Shown: positions 46,330 through 57,200, counted from the stretch's first letter. The stretch: 64,000 bases of DNA from Aquihabitans sp. G128 (GCF_019048865.1 NZ_CP077604.1:3720001-3784000); one strand, 5' to 3'. Translations and numbers: made by a program. The notes: generated by a model from the letters alone, not told the origin.

Positions 46330-47517
46330 ATGGGCAAGGAGAAGTTCGAGCGGAACAAGCCGCACCTGAACATCGGCACGATGGGTCACATCGACCATGG
46401 CAAGACGACGCTGACGGCGGCGATCACGAAGACGTTGCACGATGCGGATCCGACGACGGCGTTCACGCCGTTCGACATGATCGACAAGGCTCCTGAGGAG
46501 CGTCAGCGTGGGATCACGATCAACATCTCGCACGTGGAGTACGAGACGGCGAACCGTCACTACGCGCACGTCGACATGCCGGGTCACGCGGATTACATCA
46601 AGAACATGATCACGGGTGCGGCGCAGGTGGATGGGGCGATCTTGGTGGTGGCGGCCACCGATGGTCCGATGCCCCAGACGCGTGAGCACGTGCTGTTGGC
46701 TCGTCAGGTGGGTGTGCCGTCGATCGTGGTGGCGTTGAACAAGGTCGACATGGTCGATGATGACGAGCTGCTCGAGCTGGTCGAGATGGAGGTCCGCGAG
46801 CTGCTGACCGAGTACGAGTTCCCGGGTGATGACACGCCGGTGGTCCGGGTTTCGGCGTTGAAGGCGCTGGAGGGTGATGCGGCTGCGGCGGCGCAGGTGC
46901 TGGAGCTGATGTCGGAGGTGGATGCGTTCGTGCCGGAGCCGGTGCGTGACGTGGACAAGCCGTTCTTGATGCCGATCGAGGACGTGTTCTCGATCACGGG
47001 TCGTGGGACGGTGGTGACCGGCAAGGTCGAGCAGGGTGTGGTCCACACCGGTGACGAGGTCGAGATCGTGGGGATCAAGGCCACGCAGAAGACGACGTGC
47101 ACGGGTGTGGAGATGTTCCGGAAGCTGCTCGATGAGGGCCAGGCCGGGGACAACATCGGTGCGTTGCTGCGGGGCACGAAGAAGGAGGAGGTGGAGCGGG
47201 GTCAGGTGCTGTGCAAGCCGGGCAGCATCACGCCGCACACGAACTTCGAGGGTGAGGTGTACGTGTTGACCAAGGAGGAGGGTGGCCGTCACAAGCCGTT
47301 CTTCGGGAACTACCGGCCGCAGTTCTTCTTCCGCACGACGGATGTGACGGGCACGGTGTCGCTGCCGGAGGGCACCGAGATGTGCATGCCGGGTGACAAC
47401 ACGCAGATGACGGTGGAGCTGATCAACCCGATCGCCATGGACGAGGGTCTGCGCTTCGCCATCCGTGAGGGTGGTCGCACCGTCGGCGCCGGCCGCGTCA
47501 CCAAGATCATCAAGTAG
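46330..47517 (+). CDS. tuf: elongation factor Tu
   Basis: 395 residues. G1 GHIDHGKTT, switch region RGITI, G3 DMPGHADY, G4 NKVD and G5 SALKAL are intact. It carries aminoacyl-tRNA to the ribosome. AAGGAG precedes the ATG by 9 nt. Codon choice is unlike the neighbours: ACG, GCG, GGT, CGT, GAT and TTG are favoured where flanking genes use ACC, GCC, GGC, CGC, GAC and CTG/CTC. It is followed by rpsJ rather than preceded by fusA, so a second tuf elsewhere is possible. Confidence 0.98.
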   Translation: MGKEKFERNKPHLNIGTMGHIDHGKTTLTAAITKTLHDADPTTAFTPFDMIDKAPEERQRGITINISHVEYETANRHYAHVDMPGHADYIKNMITGAAQVDGAILVVAATDGPMPQTREHVLLARQVGVPSIVVALNKVDMVDDDELLELVEMEVRELLTEYEFPGDDTPVVRVSALKALEGDAAAAAQVLELMSEVDAFVPEPVRDVDKPFLMPIEDVFSITGRGTVVTGKVEQGVVHTGDEVEIVGIKATQKTTCTGVEMFRKLLDEGQAGDNIGALLRGTKKEEVERGQVLCKPGSITPHTNFEGEVYVLTKEEGGRHKPFFGNYRPQFFFRTTDVTGTVSLPEGTEMCMPGDNTQMTVELINPIAMDEGLRFAIREGGRTVGAGRVTKIIK

Positions 47518-47527
47518 TCCCGCCGGG

Positions 47528-47561
47528 GTCCCCGGGCCGGCCGTCGTGCCGGCTCGGGGAC
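47528..47561. terminator. hairpin between tuf and rpsJ
   Basis: GTCCCCG-N-GCCGGC / GCCGGC-N-CGGGGAC with a six-base loop CGTCGT. It may act as a partial terminator, lowering rpsJ relative to tuf. TTGACA at 47598 could begin an rpsJ promoter, without a clear -10. Confidence 0.65.
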
Positions 47562-47638
47562 GACGGCACCAGCGTTGCCCGGGCCCGGCCCGGATCCTTG
47601 ACAACCGAACCACCGCACTGCACGAGGGAAGACTGGCC

Positions 47639-47959
47639 ATGGCCGACAACAGCAAGATCCGCATCCGCCTCAAGGCGTACGACCACGAGGTCATCGACCA
47701 GAGCACCCAGAAGATCGTGGAGACGGTGGTTCGGACGGGCGCTTCGGTCCGCGGGCCCATCCCGCTGCCCACCGACAAGCACCGCTACACGGTGATCCGG
47801 TCGCCGCACAAGTACAAGGACTCCCGCGAGCACTTCGAGATGCGGGTCCACAAGCGGCTCCTCGACATCGTCGAGCCCACGGCCAAGACGGTGGACTCGC
47901 TCCAGCGCCTCGACCTGCCGGCCGGCGTCGACATCGAGATCAAGATCCAGCAGCCCTGA
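47639..47959 (+). CDS. rpsJ: 30S ribosomal protein S10
   Basis: 106 residues. [41 protein letters not shown] and [13 protein letters not shown] are the conserved S10 elements; the nut/NusB-binding face is preserved. It normally leads the S10 operon before rplC, but here the next gene is a hydrolase, so the operon is split or this is an extra copy. Confidence 0.97.
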   Translation: MADNSKIRIRLKAYDHEVIDQSTQKIVETVVRTGASVRGPIPLPTDKHRYTVIRSPHKYKDSREHFEMRVHKRLLDIVEPTAKTVDSLQRLDLPAGVDIEIKIQQP

Positions 47960-48000
47960 CCGGCGGCCGCCTGCGGGCGGATCCGAACGAGGCAGAGCAC

Positions 48001-48030
48001 GAAGCAGGCGCCCTCCGGGGCGCCTGCTTC
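48001..48030. terminator. perfect hairpin after rpsJ
   Basis: 13-bp perfect stem GAAGCAGGCGCCC / GGGCGCCTGCTTC with a TCCG loop, 41 bp after the rpsJ stop. This implies rpsJ transcription ends here. Confidence 0.8.
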
Positions 48031-48103
48031 GCGCCCGGGGCCGGGGGCGTGCTTTGCTGGAGCCCTCCCCCGACGCCGCACTGCACACCCCAGGAGCAAC
48101 CCC

Positions 48104-49012
48104 ATGACCGCCGCAGACGTGAACGGCCTCACCCTCGAGTACGAGGTCCACGGCCCCGCTGACGGCGTGGCCGTGCTGCTGGTGATGGGCCTCGGCACGC
48201 AGCTCATCGCCTGGCCGGTCAGCTTCATCGAGCGGCTGGTGGCCGAGGGCCACCGGGTGGTCGCCTTCGACAACCGCGACGTGGGTGGGTCCACCCACCT
48301 CGACGACCACCAGCCTCCGGGCCTCGGCCAGCTGGCGGCGGCCCTCCTGGCCGGTCGCAAGGCCAAGGCGCCCTACGGCATCGAGGACTTCGCCGACGAC
48401 GCCGCCGCCCTGCTCGACCACCTCGGCATCGACCGGGCCCACGTGGTGGGCGCGTCGATGGGCGGGATGATCTCCCAGGAGCTCGCCATCCGGCACCCCG
48501 AGCGGGTGCTGAGCCTCACCTCGATCATGTCCAACACGGGCGCCCGCCTGAAGGGCCGCATGTCGCCGAAGCTGCTGCCGACCTTCCTCAAGGCCCGCCG
48601 CTCCGACAGCCGCGACCCCGCGGACGCCCTCATGGTCTCCCGCCTGATCGCCGGGCCCCACTTCGACGAGCAGGCGGCGCTCGAGGTGCACGAGCTGTCC
48701 GCCAGCCGAGAGCCCTCGGCCACCGCAGCGGCCGACGGGCTGGCCCGCCAGACCCTGGCGGTGCTCACCACCCGGGACCGCACCGCCGACCTGGCCCGCC
48801 TGCAGCTACCGGTGCTGGTGATCCACGGCCTGCTCGACCTGCTGGTGCGCCCCTCGGGCGGCATCGCCACGGCACGGGCCGTGCCGGGCGCCCGCCTGGT
48901 GATGTACCCGGACATGGCCCACGACGTCCCGGACGTGCGGATCCCGGAGATGGCCGACGAGGTGCTGGAGAACTTCGCCCGAGCCACCGCCAAGGTGCCG
49001 GCGCCCGCCTGA
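48104..49012 (+). CDS. alpha/beta-fold hydrolase
   Basis: 302 residues. It begins [20 protein letters not shown], with the oxyanion segment [25 protein letters not shown], and the nucleophile elbow [15 protein letters not shown] (Gly-x-Ser-x-Gly). [12 protein letters not shown] and DMAHDVP supply Asp and His. This is the esterase/aclacinomycin-esterase-like group. AGGAG precedes ATG. Substrate unknown; it lies between rpsJ and the anti-sigma gene. Confidence 0.82.
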   Translation: MTAADVNGLTLEYEVHGPADGVAVLLVMGLGTQLIAWPVSFIERLVAEGHRVVAFDNRDVGGSTHLDDHQPPGLGQLAAALLAGRKAKAPYGIEDFADDAAALLDHLGIDRAHVVGASMGGMISQELAIRHPERVLSLTSIMSNTGARLKGRMSPKLLPTFLKARRSDSRDPADALMVSRLIAGPHFDEQAALEVHELSASREPSATAAADGLARQTLAVLTTRDRTADLARLQLPVLVIHGLLDLLVRPSGGIATARAVPGARLVMYPDMAHDVPDVRIPEMADEVLENFARATAKVPAPA

Positions 49013-49033
49013 GCGGCGCAGCCGGCACCCGGC

Positions 49034-49402
49034 TCAGCCGGCCAGCGGCAGGCGGGCCTTGCGGCCCCGGGTGACCAGCACGATGGCGGCGCCGGCGCCC
49101 GCCGCCGCGGTGGCCGCCGCGATGCCGCCCAGGTAGGCGACCTTGCGGCCGGTGAGCGTCGCCCGCACGGCGCTGCGCTCGCCGGCGGCCTCGAGGTGGG
49201 CGAGGACGTCACCGAGCAGGCCGGGCGGCGGCGGTGCCACCTCGGCGCGCAGGGCGTGCATGGCCCGGAGGAGCTTGCGGTACTGCGCCAGCTCGGCCTG
49301 GCAGCGCAGGCAGCGCTCGACGTGGCGCCGCTCGGTGCGGTCGAGGCGGGTGCTGCCGTCGATGACGCCGGCGAGCGATTCGGTCACGGTCTCACACTGC
49401 AC
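49034..49402 (-). CDS. zinc-finger anti-sigma factor
   Basis: 122 residues. RRHVERCLRC supplies the HxxxCxxC zinc motif of the ZAS (RsrA/RseA) family, followed by a linker and one membrane segment (YLGGIAAATAAAGAGAAIVLV), with a basic tail outside. It would hold the adjacent ECF sigma factor at the membrane and release it on stress. It overlaps the sigma gene by 11 bp, so both are made together. Confidence 0.85.
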   Translation of the reverse strand: MQCETVTESLAGVIDGSTRLDRTERRHVERCLRCQAELAQYRKLLRAMHALRAEVAPPPPGLLGDVLAHLEAAGERSAVRATLTGRKVAYLGGIAAATAAAGAGAAIVLVTRGRKARLPLAG

Positions 49403-50117
49403 GGGCCTGCTCCTCGACGTCGTCGTCGATGTCGTCCTCGCCTCGCAGCGGGAACACCTGGGTGCGCAACTTCCGGCGGGCCCGGTGGAGCCGGACCTTG
49501 GCCGCCGATTCGGAGATGCCGAGCTCGTCGGCGATCTCGGCGTGGTTGAGGTCGTAGATGTCGCGGAGGACCACCACGGCCCGGAGGCGGGGCGGGAGGT
49601 CGGCGATGGCCACCTCGAGCCGCTCGCGCAGCAGCGTGGCGTCGGCGACGGCGACCGGGTCGTGTTCGGGGTGCAGGTCGGGCACGGCTACCTCCTCGTC
49701 GAGCTCGTCGTGTCGGTGGCGCCGCCGCTTCCCGAGGTGGGTGGAGGCGCAGTTGGCGGTGATGCGGTAGAGCCAGGTGGTGAACTGCGCGTCGCCCCGG
49801 AACTTCTTGATCGACCGGAACGCCCGCAGGTACGCCTCCTGGACCACGTCCCGGGCGTCCTCGTCGTCGGAGACCAGGCGGCGGGCCAAGGCGTAGGTGT
49901 CGGCGTGGGTGCGCCGGACCAGCTCCTCGAAGGCCACGTGGTCCCCGTCGCGCGCCGCCTCGACCAGCTGGTCGAGGTCGGCCGAGGCCGGGTCGTGGAG
50001 CAACATCGCCCGGTCCGACCCGCCGCCCGGCAGCAGCGTTACCTCCGGGGCCCCGGCTCGGGGGGCGTCGCCGTCCGGACCTTCGTCGCTGGGCGGTCCC
50101 GTCGGGTGCTCGGTCAC
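49392..50117 (-). CDS. ECF RNA polymerase sigma factor
   Basis: 241 residues. Region 2 reads FEELVRRTHADTYALARRL, then DARDVVQEAYLRAFRSIKKF and FTTWLYRITANCA; region 4 reads LPPRLRAVVVLRDIYDLNHA, EIADELGISESAAKVRLHRARR. An acidic N-terminal extension of about 55 residues (GPPSDEGPDGDAP) precedes region 2. GTG 50117 was chosen; a later ATG near 50006 would give a shorter protein. It is transcribed with its own anti-sigma. Target promoters cannot be read here. Confidence 0.9.
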   Translation of the reverse strand: MTEHPTGPPSDEGPDGDAPRAGAPEVTLLPGGGSDRAMLLHDPASADLDQLVEAARDGDHVAFEELVRRTHADTYALARRLVSDDEDARDVVQEAYLRAFRSIKKFRGDAQFTTWLYRITANCASTHLGKRRRHRHDELDEEVAVPDLHPEHDPVAVADATLLRERLEVAIADLPPRLRAVVVLRDIYDLNHAEIADELGISESAAKVRLHRARRKLRTQVFPLRGEDDIDDDVEEQARAV

Positions 50118-50240
50118 CCGCACAGGCTGCCACGGACGGGTGTCGGCCCGGAGGTCGGCGGCCGGTCCGGGGTCGGCGGCGGGCCGCTTGGCCGATCGCC
50201 CGCGACCCCGGCTAAGGTGGCACGCCGAGCATGAACCCCG

Positions 50241-50313
50241 AGGGCAGTAGCTCAACTGGCAGAGCACCGGTCTCCAAAACCGAAGGTTGTGGGTTCGAGT
50301 CCCTCCTGCCCTG
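50241..50313 (+). tRNA. tRNA-Trp (CCA)
   Basis: 73 nt. Acceptor AGGGCAG / CTGCCCT with discriminator G, anticodon loop CTCCAAA (CCA) on CCGGT/ACCGA. The T stem GTGGG / CCCTC has one T-T mismatch. It directly precedes secE, the usual actinobacterial arrangement. Confidence 0.93.
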
Positions 50314-50351
50314 CTCCACCCGATGTCGACGAAATGCGCCGAGGCTGGCCG

Positions 50352-50654
50352 ATGGCGATGAACCGAGAGACCAAGCGGCTGATGCAGCGCCAAGGTCAGC
50401 TGTCCGAGGACGGCTCACCGAAGGCCACGCGTCGCCCCGCCCCATCCCCCAACGCTCCTCGTGAGCCGCGGACGAAGCCGCGCCAGTTCGCGCGAGAGGT
50501 GAACGCGGAGCTCCGCAAGGTGGCCTGGCCCACCCGGCGCGAGACCATGAACCTCTCGGTCATCGTCCTGATCTTCCTGGTCCTCATGACGGCGCTGATC
50601 GCCGGCTTCGACTTCGGCTTCTCCAAGGCCGTCCTCTTCATCGTCGACCAGTGA
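50352..50654 (+). CDS. secE: preprotein translocase subunit SecE
   Basis: 100 residues. A basic N-terminal extension, FAREVNAELRKVAWPTRRET (the SecE amphipathic helix with the conserved VxWP), then one membrane segment LSVIVLIFLVLMTALIAGFDF. It is the single-spanning clamp of SecYEG. Start 50352 was chosen; ATG 50358 is an alternative. Confidence 0.93.
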   Translation: MAMNRETKRLMQRQGQLSEDGSPKATRRPAPSPNAPREPRTKPRQFAREVNAELRKVAWPTRRETMNLSVIVLIFLVLMTALIAGFDFGFSKAVLFIVDQ

Positions 50655-50703
50655 CCCCTGCCGGCCCGCCGGCAACCCTCTCGCCCACCACGGTGCCCCT
50701 TTC

Positions 50704-51508
50704 ATGAGCCTCAACGAACCCACCACGCCCACCTCCGACGAGGCCACCGGCATCGTCGCCGACCAGGTCGACGTGTCGCTCGAGCCCGCCGAGGTCATCT
50801 CCGAGGAGACCGCAGCGGCCGACGCCGCCCCCGTCACCGACGACGGGCCGGTCGTCGTCGACCCCGAGACCGGGGAGATCCTGGCGCCCGCCGCCGAGGG
50901 CGATGCCGCGGTCGATGCCGAGGACCTGCTCGTCGAGGTCGCCAAGGTCGAGAGCCCGGCGGACCGGCCCGGCAAGTGGTTCGTGGTGCACACGCAGTCG
51001 GGCTACGAGAAGAAGGTCAAGCAGAACCTCGAGGCCCGCACCTCGTCCATGAACATGGAGGGCCGCATCCATGAGGTGGTCATCCCCATGGAAGAGGTCG
51101 TCGAGTTCAAGAACGGCAAGAAGGTCGTCGTCGAGAAGAAGATGTTCCCGGGCTACCTGCTCGTGCGCTGCCACCTCGACGACGACTCCTGGTACGTCAT
51201 CCGCAACACCCCCGGCGTGACCGGCTTCGTCGGCCAGGGCACCAAGCCCTCGCCGCTGCGCCGCAAAGAGGTCGAGACGTTCCTGACCGTGAAGGTCGAG
51301 GGCGAGGAGGCACCGGTGCGCAAGGGCCGCCCCCGCCTGGAGTACGAGCTGCACGAGACCGTCCGGGTCAAGGAAGGCCCGTTCGCCGACTTCAGCGGCG
51401 AGATCGTCGAGATCAACGAGGACCAGCTCAAGGTCAAGGTCCTCGTCAACATCTTCGGTCGTGAGACGCCCGTGGAGCTCGAAGTTCTCCCAGGTGGCGA
51501 AGCTCTAG
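50704..51508 (+). CDS. nusG: transcription antitermination factor NusG, frameshifted at the 3' end
   Basis: An acidic N-terminal extension of about 85 residues (actinobacterial type) precedes the NGN domain WFVVHTQSGYEKKVKQNLEAR, FPGYLLVRCHLDDDSW and VTGFVG, and the KOW domain GPFADFSGEIVEI. As sequenced, the frame runs on past 51600 with a nonsense tail. One extra A at 51482-51483 shifts it: in the other frame the normal end FSQVAKL followed by TAG (51506-51508) appears. The corrected protein has 267 residues. Since nusG is essential, this looks like a sequencing error. Confidence 0.9.
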
Positions 51509-51516
51509 CTCGCCCT

Positions 51517-51540
51517 CCGCCGGCCCTCGAGCGCCGGCGG
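51517..51540. terminator. hairpin between nusG and rplK
   Basis: CCGCCGGC / GCCGGCGG with loop CCTCGAGC, 8 bp after the corrected nusG stop. It may separate the secE-nusG and rplK-rplA transcripts or act as a partial terminator. Confidence 0.6.
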
Positions 51541-51618
51541 GCCCATCCGCCACTTGGCACCGCAGGGGCACCCGCCCCTACGCTGTCCCGTCCACGAGAT
51601 TTCTAGGAGCAGGTCACC

Positions 51619-52044
51619 ATGGCCAAGAAAAAGGTCGCGGCCGTCGTCAAGATCCAGATCCCCGCGGGGCAGGCCACCCCCGCCCCGCCCGTCGGCACCG
51701 CACTCGGTCCGCACGGTGTGGCGATCATGGACTTCTGCAAGGCCTACAACGCCCAGACCGAGGCCCAGCGCGGGACCATCATCCCCGTCGAGATCACGGT
51801 GTTCGAGGATCGCTCGTTCACGTTCGTGACCAAGACCCCGCCGGCCCCGGTGCTGCTCCGTGAGGCCGCCGGCGTGGCCAAGGCGTCGCAGAACCCCGGC
51901 AAGGAGGTGGCCGGCTCGGTCACCGCCGCCCAGATCGAGGAGATCGCCAAGATCAAGCTCCCCGACCTGAACGCCATCGACCTCGAGGGCGCCAAGAAGC
52001 AGATCGAGGGCACCGCCCGCTCGATGGGCCTCACCGTCAAGTAG
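51619..52044 (+). CDS. rplK: 50S ribosomal protein L11
   Basis: 141 residues. [37 protein letters not shown], the thiostrepton-region [17 protein letters not shown] and the C-terminal RNA-binding helix (KSMGL-type [10 protein letters not shown]) are all present. AGGAG precedes the ATG. Forms the ribosomal GTPase-associated centre. Confidence 0.98.
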   Translation: MAKKKVAAVVKIQIPAGQATPAPPVGTALGPHGVAIMDFCKAYNAQTEAQRGTIIPVEITVFEDRSFTFVTKTPPAPVLLREAAGVAKASQNPGKEVAGSVTAAQIEEIAKIKLPDLNAIDLEGAKKQIEGTARSMGLTVK

Positions 52045-52139
52045 CACCACCGTTCTTCCCCGCCCCGCAGCCGCGGGACGGGTCATCGGCTCGACCGGGA
52101 CCACCTCGCCCGGCGGCCTTACCAGTGAGGGAGCCAGAC

Positions 52140-52844
52140 ATGGCGAAGGGCAAGAAGTACTCCAACGCGACCAAGCGATACGACAACGACGCGCTGCACG
52201 GCGTGAACGAGTCGCTGACCCTGGTCAAGAGCCTGGCCTCGGCCAAGTTCGACGAGACCGTCGAGCTGGTCGTGCGCCTCGGGGTGGACCCCCGCAAGGC
52301 CGACCAGATGGTGCGTGGCACCGTGGCCCTCCCGCAGGGCACCGGCAAGGACGTCCGCATCGCGGTGTTCGCCCAGGGCGACGCCGCCGTGGCGGCCCGT
52401 GAGGCCGGCGCCGACATCGTCGGCTCCGACGACCTCGCCGCCGAGGTCGAGGGCGGCATGCTCGACTTCGACCTGGCCATCGCCACCCCGGACCAGATGC
52501 CGGTCGTCGGCCGCCTCGGCCGGGTGCTCGGCCCCCGTGGCCTCATGCCCAACCCCAAGACCGGCACCGTCACCACCGACGTGGCCCGCGCCGTCGCCGA
52601 GTTCAAGGGCGGCAAGGTCGAGTACCGCACCGACCGCTACGGCAACGTGCACGTGCCGCTGGGCAAGGCCAGCTTCGAGCCGGCCGCCCTGGAGGAGAAC
52701 TTCCGGGCCGTCCTCGACGAGCTGCAGCGGGCCAAGCCCGCCTCGGCCAAGGGCCGCTACCTCAAGAAGATCTCGGTCTCGTCCACCATGGGCCCCGGCA
52801 TCAAGGTCGATCAGAACCGCCTCCGCCCGGACCTCGAGGTCTGA
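52140..52844 (+). CDS. rplA: 50S ribosomal protein L1
   Basis: 234 residues. [49 protein letters not shown] and [17 protein letters not shown] are characteristic. L1 also represses its own operon in many bacteria by binding mRNA. GAGGGAG precedes ATG 52140. Confidence 0.98.
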   Translation: MAKGKKYSNATKRYDNDALHGVNESLTLVKSLASAKFDETVELVVRLGVDPRKADQMVRGTVALPQGTGKDVRIAVFAQGDAAVAAREAGADIVGSDDLAAEVEGGMLDFDLAIATPDQMPVVGRLGRVLGPRGLMPNPKTGTVTTDVARAVAEFKGGKVEYRTDRYGNVHVPLGKASFEPAALEENFRAVLDELQRAKPASAKGRYLKKISVSSTMGPGIKVDQNRLRPDLEV

Positions 52845-52863
52845 GCGGACCGCTCGCTGGAGC

Positions 52864-52902
52864 CGCTCCCCGCCGTCCGCCTCCGGGCGGCGACGGGGAG
52901 CG
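52864..52902. terminator. hairpin after rplA
   Basis: CGCTCCCCG / CGGGGAGCG outer stem with an inner GC-rich stem and TCCG loop, 19 bp after the rplA stop, followed by a short TTT. It implies rplJL is transcribed separately. Confidence 0.65.
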
Positions 52903-52959
52903 CGTTTCGCCGAACGGGTGGGTGCGCCGCTAGCGTCCCACCCGCAACTGCACACGCCG

Positions 52960-53105
52960 AAGACCTCCGGTGCGCCTTCCAGCGCTGAAAGGGCCCCCGG
53001 GCCCGCCAGATGAGGCGGACGAACTTCGTCTGACTCTGTGGGGTGTTCGCCGTGTGCGAACACCCTGTTCGCATTTTGAACCCAACACAGAAACGGAAGG
53101 AGGTG
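52960..53105 (+). promoter_or_regulatory. ribosomal protein L10 leader (rplJL mRNA)
   Basis: A long structured leader before rplJ. The GGCGGACGAACTTCGTC region forms a hairpin around bases 53014-53030, and GGGTGTTCGC / GCGAACACCC (53041-53065) is a perfect 10-bp stem followed by TTCGCATTTT. The position and layout match the L10 leader, which binds the L10(L12)4 complex and represses rplJL. I cannot check the kink-turn directly, so this is family knowledge plus visible stems. Confidence 0.6.
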
Positions 53106-53108
53106 CCC

Positions 53109-53816
53109 ATGGAGAACCCCAGGCCTGAAAAGGTCGCAGTCGTCGACGAGGTCCGAGCCAAGTTCGAAGCCGCCGACGCCGCAGTGCTCACCGAGTACCG
53201 GGGGCTCAACGTGGCAGCCACCGCCGAGCTCCGCAGCGCACTTCGCGCCGCGGGCGGCGAGTACAAGGTCTACAAGAACACCCTGGTGCGCTTCGCCGCC
53301 CGGGACCTGGGCTTGGACATCGAGGACCTGCTGACCGGCCCCACGGCCATCGCCTTCGTCCAGGGTGACCCCGTCACCGTGGCCAAGGCCCTGCGTGACT
53401 TCGCCAAGACCAACCCGGCGCTGGTCATCAAGGGTGGCCTGCTCGGCGACAAGACCCTCACCGAGGACGGCGTCAAGGCCCTGGCCGACGTCGAGCCCCG
53501 AGAGGTGCTGCTCGCCAAGTTCGCCGGAGCGCTCGCTGCCCCCATGCAGCAGTTCGCCGGCCTCCTGCAGGCGCTGCCCCGCGACTTCGCCTACGGCCTC
53601 AAGGCCCTCATCGACATCGGTGGCGCCCCCGGCGCCCCGGCCGACGCCCCGGCGCCGGCAGCCGAGGAGGCCCCCGCCGCCGACGAGACCCCCGCTGCCG
53701 AGGCTGACGCCCCGGCCGACGAGACCCCGGTCGCCGAGGCTGACGCCCCGGCCGCCGACACCGACACCGAAACCGACCCGGCCGATGCTTCGGCCGACAC
53801 CGCACAGGAGAGCTGA
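53109..53816 (+). CDS. rplJ: 50S ribosomal protein L10
   Basis: 235 residues. [50 protein letters not shown] and the helix [19 protein letters not shown] are the L10 core. A Pro/Ala/acidic tail of about 60 residues (repeated [12 protein letters not shown]) is appended, longer than usual, probably disordered. GGAGG precedes ATG 53109. Forms the stalk base. Confidence 0.96.
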   Translation: MENPRPEKVAVVDEVRAKFEAADAAVLTEYRGLNVAATAELRSALRAAGGEYKVYKNTLVRFAARDLGLDIEDLLTGPTAIAFVQGDPVTVAKALRDFAKTNPALVIKGGLLGDKTLTEDGVKALADVEPREVLLAKFAGALAAPMQQFAGLLQALPRDFAYGLKALIDIGGAPGAPADAPAPAAEEAPAADETPAAEADAPADETPVAEADAPAADTDTETDPADASADTAQES

Positions 53817-53818
53817 AC

Positions 53819-54199
53819 ATGGCCACCCAAGAAGACATCCTCGAATCCATCGCCAACCTCTCGGTCCTCGAGCTCTCCGAGCTCCTGAAGGCCTTCGAAG
53901 AGAAGTTCGGCGTCACCGCGGCCGCTCCGGTGGCCGTGGCCGGCCCCGGCGGGGGCGGCGCTGCCGCTGCCGAAGAGGTCGAAGAGCAGGACGAGTTCGA
54001 CGTCGTCCTCATCGCCGCCGGCGAGAAGAAGATCAACGTCATCAAGGAGGTGCGTGCCCTCACCAGCCTCGGTCTCAAGGAGGCCAAGGACCTGGTGGAC
54101 AACGCCCCGAAGCCGATCCTCGAGAAGGCCTCGAAGGACGACGCCAACAAGGCCAAGGACGCCCTCGAGGCGGCTGGCGCCACCGTCGAGCTCAAGTAG
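53819..54199 (+). CDS. rplL: 50S ribosomal protein L7/L12
   Basis: 126 residues. An N-terminal dimer domain ([20 protein letters not shown]), an Ala/Gly hinge, and the C-terminal domain [34 protein letters not shown]. It starts 3 bp after rplJ and forms the ribosome stalk that recruits GTPase factors. It is not followed by rpoB here; about 7.7 kb intervene. Confidence 0.98.
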   Translation: MATQEDILESIANLSVLELSELLKAFEEKFGVTAAAPVAVAGPGGGGAAAAEEVEEQDEFDVVLIAAGEKKINVIKEVRALTSLGLKEAKDLVDNAPKPILEKASKDDANKAKDALEAAGATVELK

Positions 54200-54230
54200 C
54201 ACGGCGCGGGCTCCACGCCCGCACGCAGTC

Positions 54231-54271
54231 CGGACCGGCCGTCGCTCCCCTCGGGGGCGGCGGCCGGTCCG
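54231..54271. terminator. terminator hairpin after rplL
   Basis: CGGACCGGCC / GGCCGGTCCG outer stem with an inner GTCGC-type stem and CCCCTCGGGGG, 32 bp after the stop. Convergent with ileS, so it may serve both. Confidence 0.75.
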
Positions 54272-54298
54272 CGTCCGGGCACGGCCGTCCGGGCGGAG

Positions 54299-57200
54299 CT
54301 AGGCCCGGGCGATGGCGAAGCTCACGTCGGTCCCGTCGAGGGTGCCGGCGATGGGCTCGCTGCCGTCGACGTAGAGGACCTCGGTGGCCAGCACGCTGTC
54401 GGCCAGGGTGCCCTGGTGGGCCTCGACCATGGCCCGCTGCTCGGGCGGGAGCGAGAGGGTGAGGCTGATGCGGTCGGTGACGTCGAGGCCGGTGTCCTTG
54501 CGGGCCTGCTGCACCATGCGCACCAGGTCCCGGGCCACGCCCTCGGCGTGCAGCTCCGGGGTGACGGTGGTGTCGAGCGCCACCACCAGGCCGGTGTCGA
54601 CCATGCGGCCTTCGGGGTCGACGTAGCGCACCGGGGCGGTGGCGACGTCGGGCGCGGTCTGGAGGGCCAGCTCGTACTCGCCGTCGAGGAGCTGGTGGCC
54701 GCCGACGACCACCGAGCCGTCGTCGGCCCGGGACCAGTCGCCGGCCTTGGCCGCCTTGAGGACCGCTTGGACCTCCTTGCCCAGCCGCGGGCCGAGGGCC
54801 CGGGGGTTGGGCCGGACGACCTCGGTGCCGTAGGCGGTGCGGTCGTCGGAGGTGGGCACGGCCTTCACGTTGAGCTCCTGGGAGATCAGGGCGGTGAAGG
54901 GCTCGAGGGCGGCGGCGTGCTCGCCGGCGATGGCCAGCGACTGCAGCGGGAGCCGGCTGCGGAGCTTGTGGTCCTCCCGCAGGCCGAGGCCCGTGGAGCA
55001 GACGGCCCGGACCTCGTCCATGGCCCGGACCAGGTCGGGGTCGGCGGGCAGGTCGTCGGCCGCCGGCCAGTCGGCCAGGTGGACGGACCGCTCGCCGGTG
55101 AGGCCGGTGTGGATCTCCTCGGCCAGCATCGGCAGCAGCGGGGCGACGAGCTTCGAGACCGTGACCAGCACGGTGTAGAGCGTGTCGAAGGCGTCGGCCT
55201 TGTCGGCGGCGGTGCCCTCGCTCGCGGCGTCGACCGCGCCGGGGGCCCAGAACCGCTCGCGGCTGCGGCGGATGTACCAGTTGTTGAGCGCGTCGAGGTA
55301 GGAGGTCACCTGGTTGCAGGCGCCCGCCAGGTCGTAGTCGTCCATGGCGGCGGTGACCGCCTCCACGAGGGTACGGGTCTTGGCCAGGAGGTAGCGATCG
55401 AGCTGGCCGCCGGCATCGGTGCGGTAGCGGGCCTGGTAGCCGTCGGCGTTGGCGTACAGCGTGAAGAAGTGGAAGGCGTTCCAGATCGGGTTGAGGACCA
55501 GCCGCACCATGTCGGTGATGCCGGAGCCGTCCTCGGCGATCTTGAGGTCGCCGCCTCGGAGGATCGGCGAGCTCATGAGGTACCAGCGCAGGGCGTCGGA
55601 CCCGATGGTCTCCATGACCTCTTCGGGGTCCGGGTAGTTGCGCAGCTTCTTCGAGAGCTTGCGGCCCTCGGCGTCGAGCACCACGCCGTGGCAGTTGACG
55701 TTCGTGAACGCCGGGCGGTCGAAGAGCGCCACCGACAGCACGTGCAGCGTGTAGAACCAGCCGCGCGTCTGGGCGATGTACTCGACGATGTAGTCCGCCG
55801 GCGCGTGGGTGTCGAACCAGTCCTTGTTCTCGAACGGGTAGTGCACCTGGGCGAACGGCATCGAGCCGGAGTCGAACCAGCAGTCGAGCACCTCCGGCAC
55901 CCGGCGCATGGTGCTCTTCCCGGTGGGGTCGTCCGGGTTGGGGCGGGTGAGGTCGTCGATGAAGGGCCGGTGCAGGTCGGTGGGGCGCACGCCGAAGTCG
56001 GCCTCGAGCTCGTCGAGGCTGCCGTAGACGTCGGTCCGCGGGTGCTCGGGATCGTCGCTCTGCCAGATGGGGATGGGCGAGCCCCAGAAGCGGTTGCGGC
56101 TGATCGACCAGTCGTGGGCGCCGGCCAGCCACTTGCCGAAGGCCCCGTCCTTCACGTGGCCGGGGATCCAGTTGATGGCCTGGTTGTGCTCGAGCAGGTC
56201 GTCGGTGAGCTCGCTCACGCGGACGTACCAGGACGACATGGCGCGGTAGATGATCGGCGTGTCGGTGCGCCAGCAGTGGGGGTAGTTGTGGTCGTAGGTC
56301 TCGTGCCGCAGCACGCGGCCCTCGCCCTTGAGGTGGCGGATGACGTCGGGGTTGGCCTCGAAGACGTTCACCCCGGCCCACGGCGGGACCTCCTCGGTGA
56401 ACTGGCCCTTCTCGTCGACCGGCACCACCAGCGGGATGCCGGCGGCGTTGCACACCCGCTGGTCGTCCTCGCCGAAGCCCGGGGCCAGGTGGACGACGCC
56501 GGTGCCCTCGGCGGTGTCGAGGAAGTCGCCGGCGAGCACGCGGAAGCTGTCGGGGTTGTCGGCGAAGAACGGGAAGAGCGGCGCGTAGGTCCGACCCACG
56601 AGGTCGGCGCCCTTGCGGGTGCCCACCACGGTGGCCTCGCCGAGCTCGGCGGCGTAGTGGGCCAGGGTCTCCTGGCCGAGGACGTAGAAGGCGCCGTCGT
56701 GCTCGACCACGGCGTAGTCGAGGTCGGGGCCCACGGCGAGGGCCAGGTTCGACGGCAGGGTCCAGGGCGTGGTGGTCCAGGCGAGGATCTGCAGCGGCCC
56801 CGGGTCGCCCTCGACGGGGTCGAGGTCGAAGGCCACGGTGAGCGCGGGGTCCTGGCGGGGTCGGGTGGCGTCGTCGAGGCGGATCTCGAAGTTCGACAGC
56901 GGCGTCTCGGCGCCCCAGCTGTAGGGCAGCACGCGGTAGGCCTCGTAGATGAGGCCCTTGTCCCACAGCTGCTTGAACGCCCAGATGACGCTCTCCATGT
57001 AGGAGGCGTCCATGGTCTTGTAGTCGTCGGTGAAGTCCACCCACCGGGCCTGCCGGTTGACGTAGCGCTCCCACTCGGCGGTGTAGCGGAGCACCGAGGT
57101 GCGGCACGCCTCGTTGAACTTGTCGATGCCGTACTCGTTGATGGCCTTGTGGCCGGCGATGCCGAGCTCCTGCTCCACGGCCATCTCCGCCGGCAGCCCG

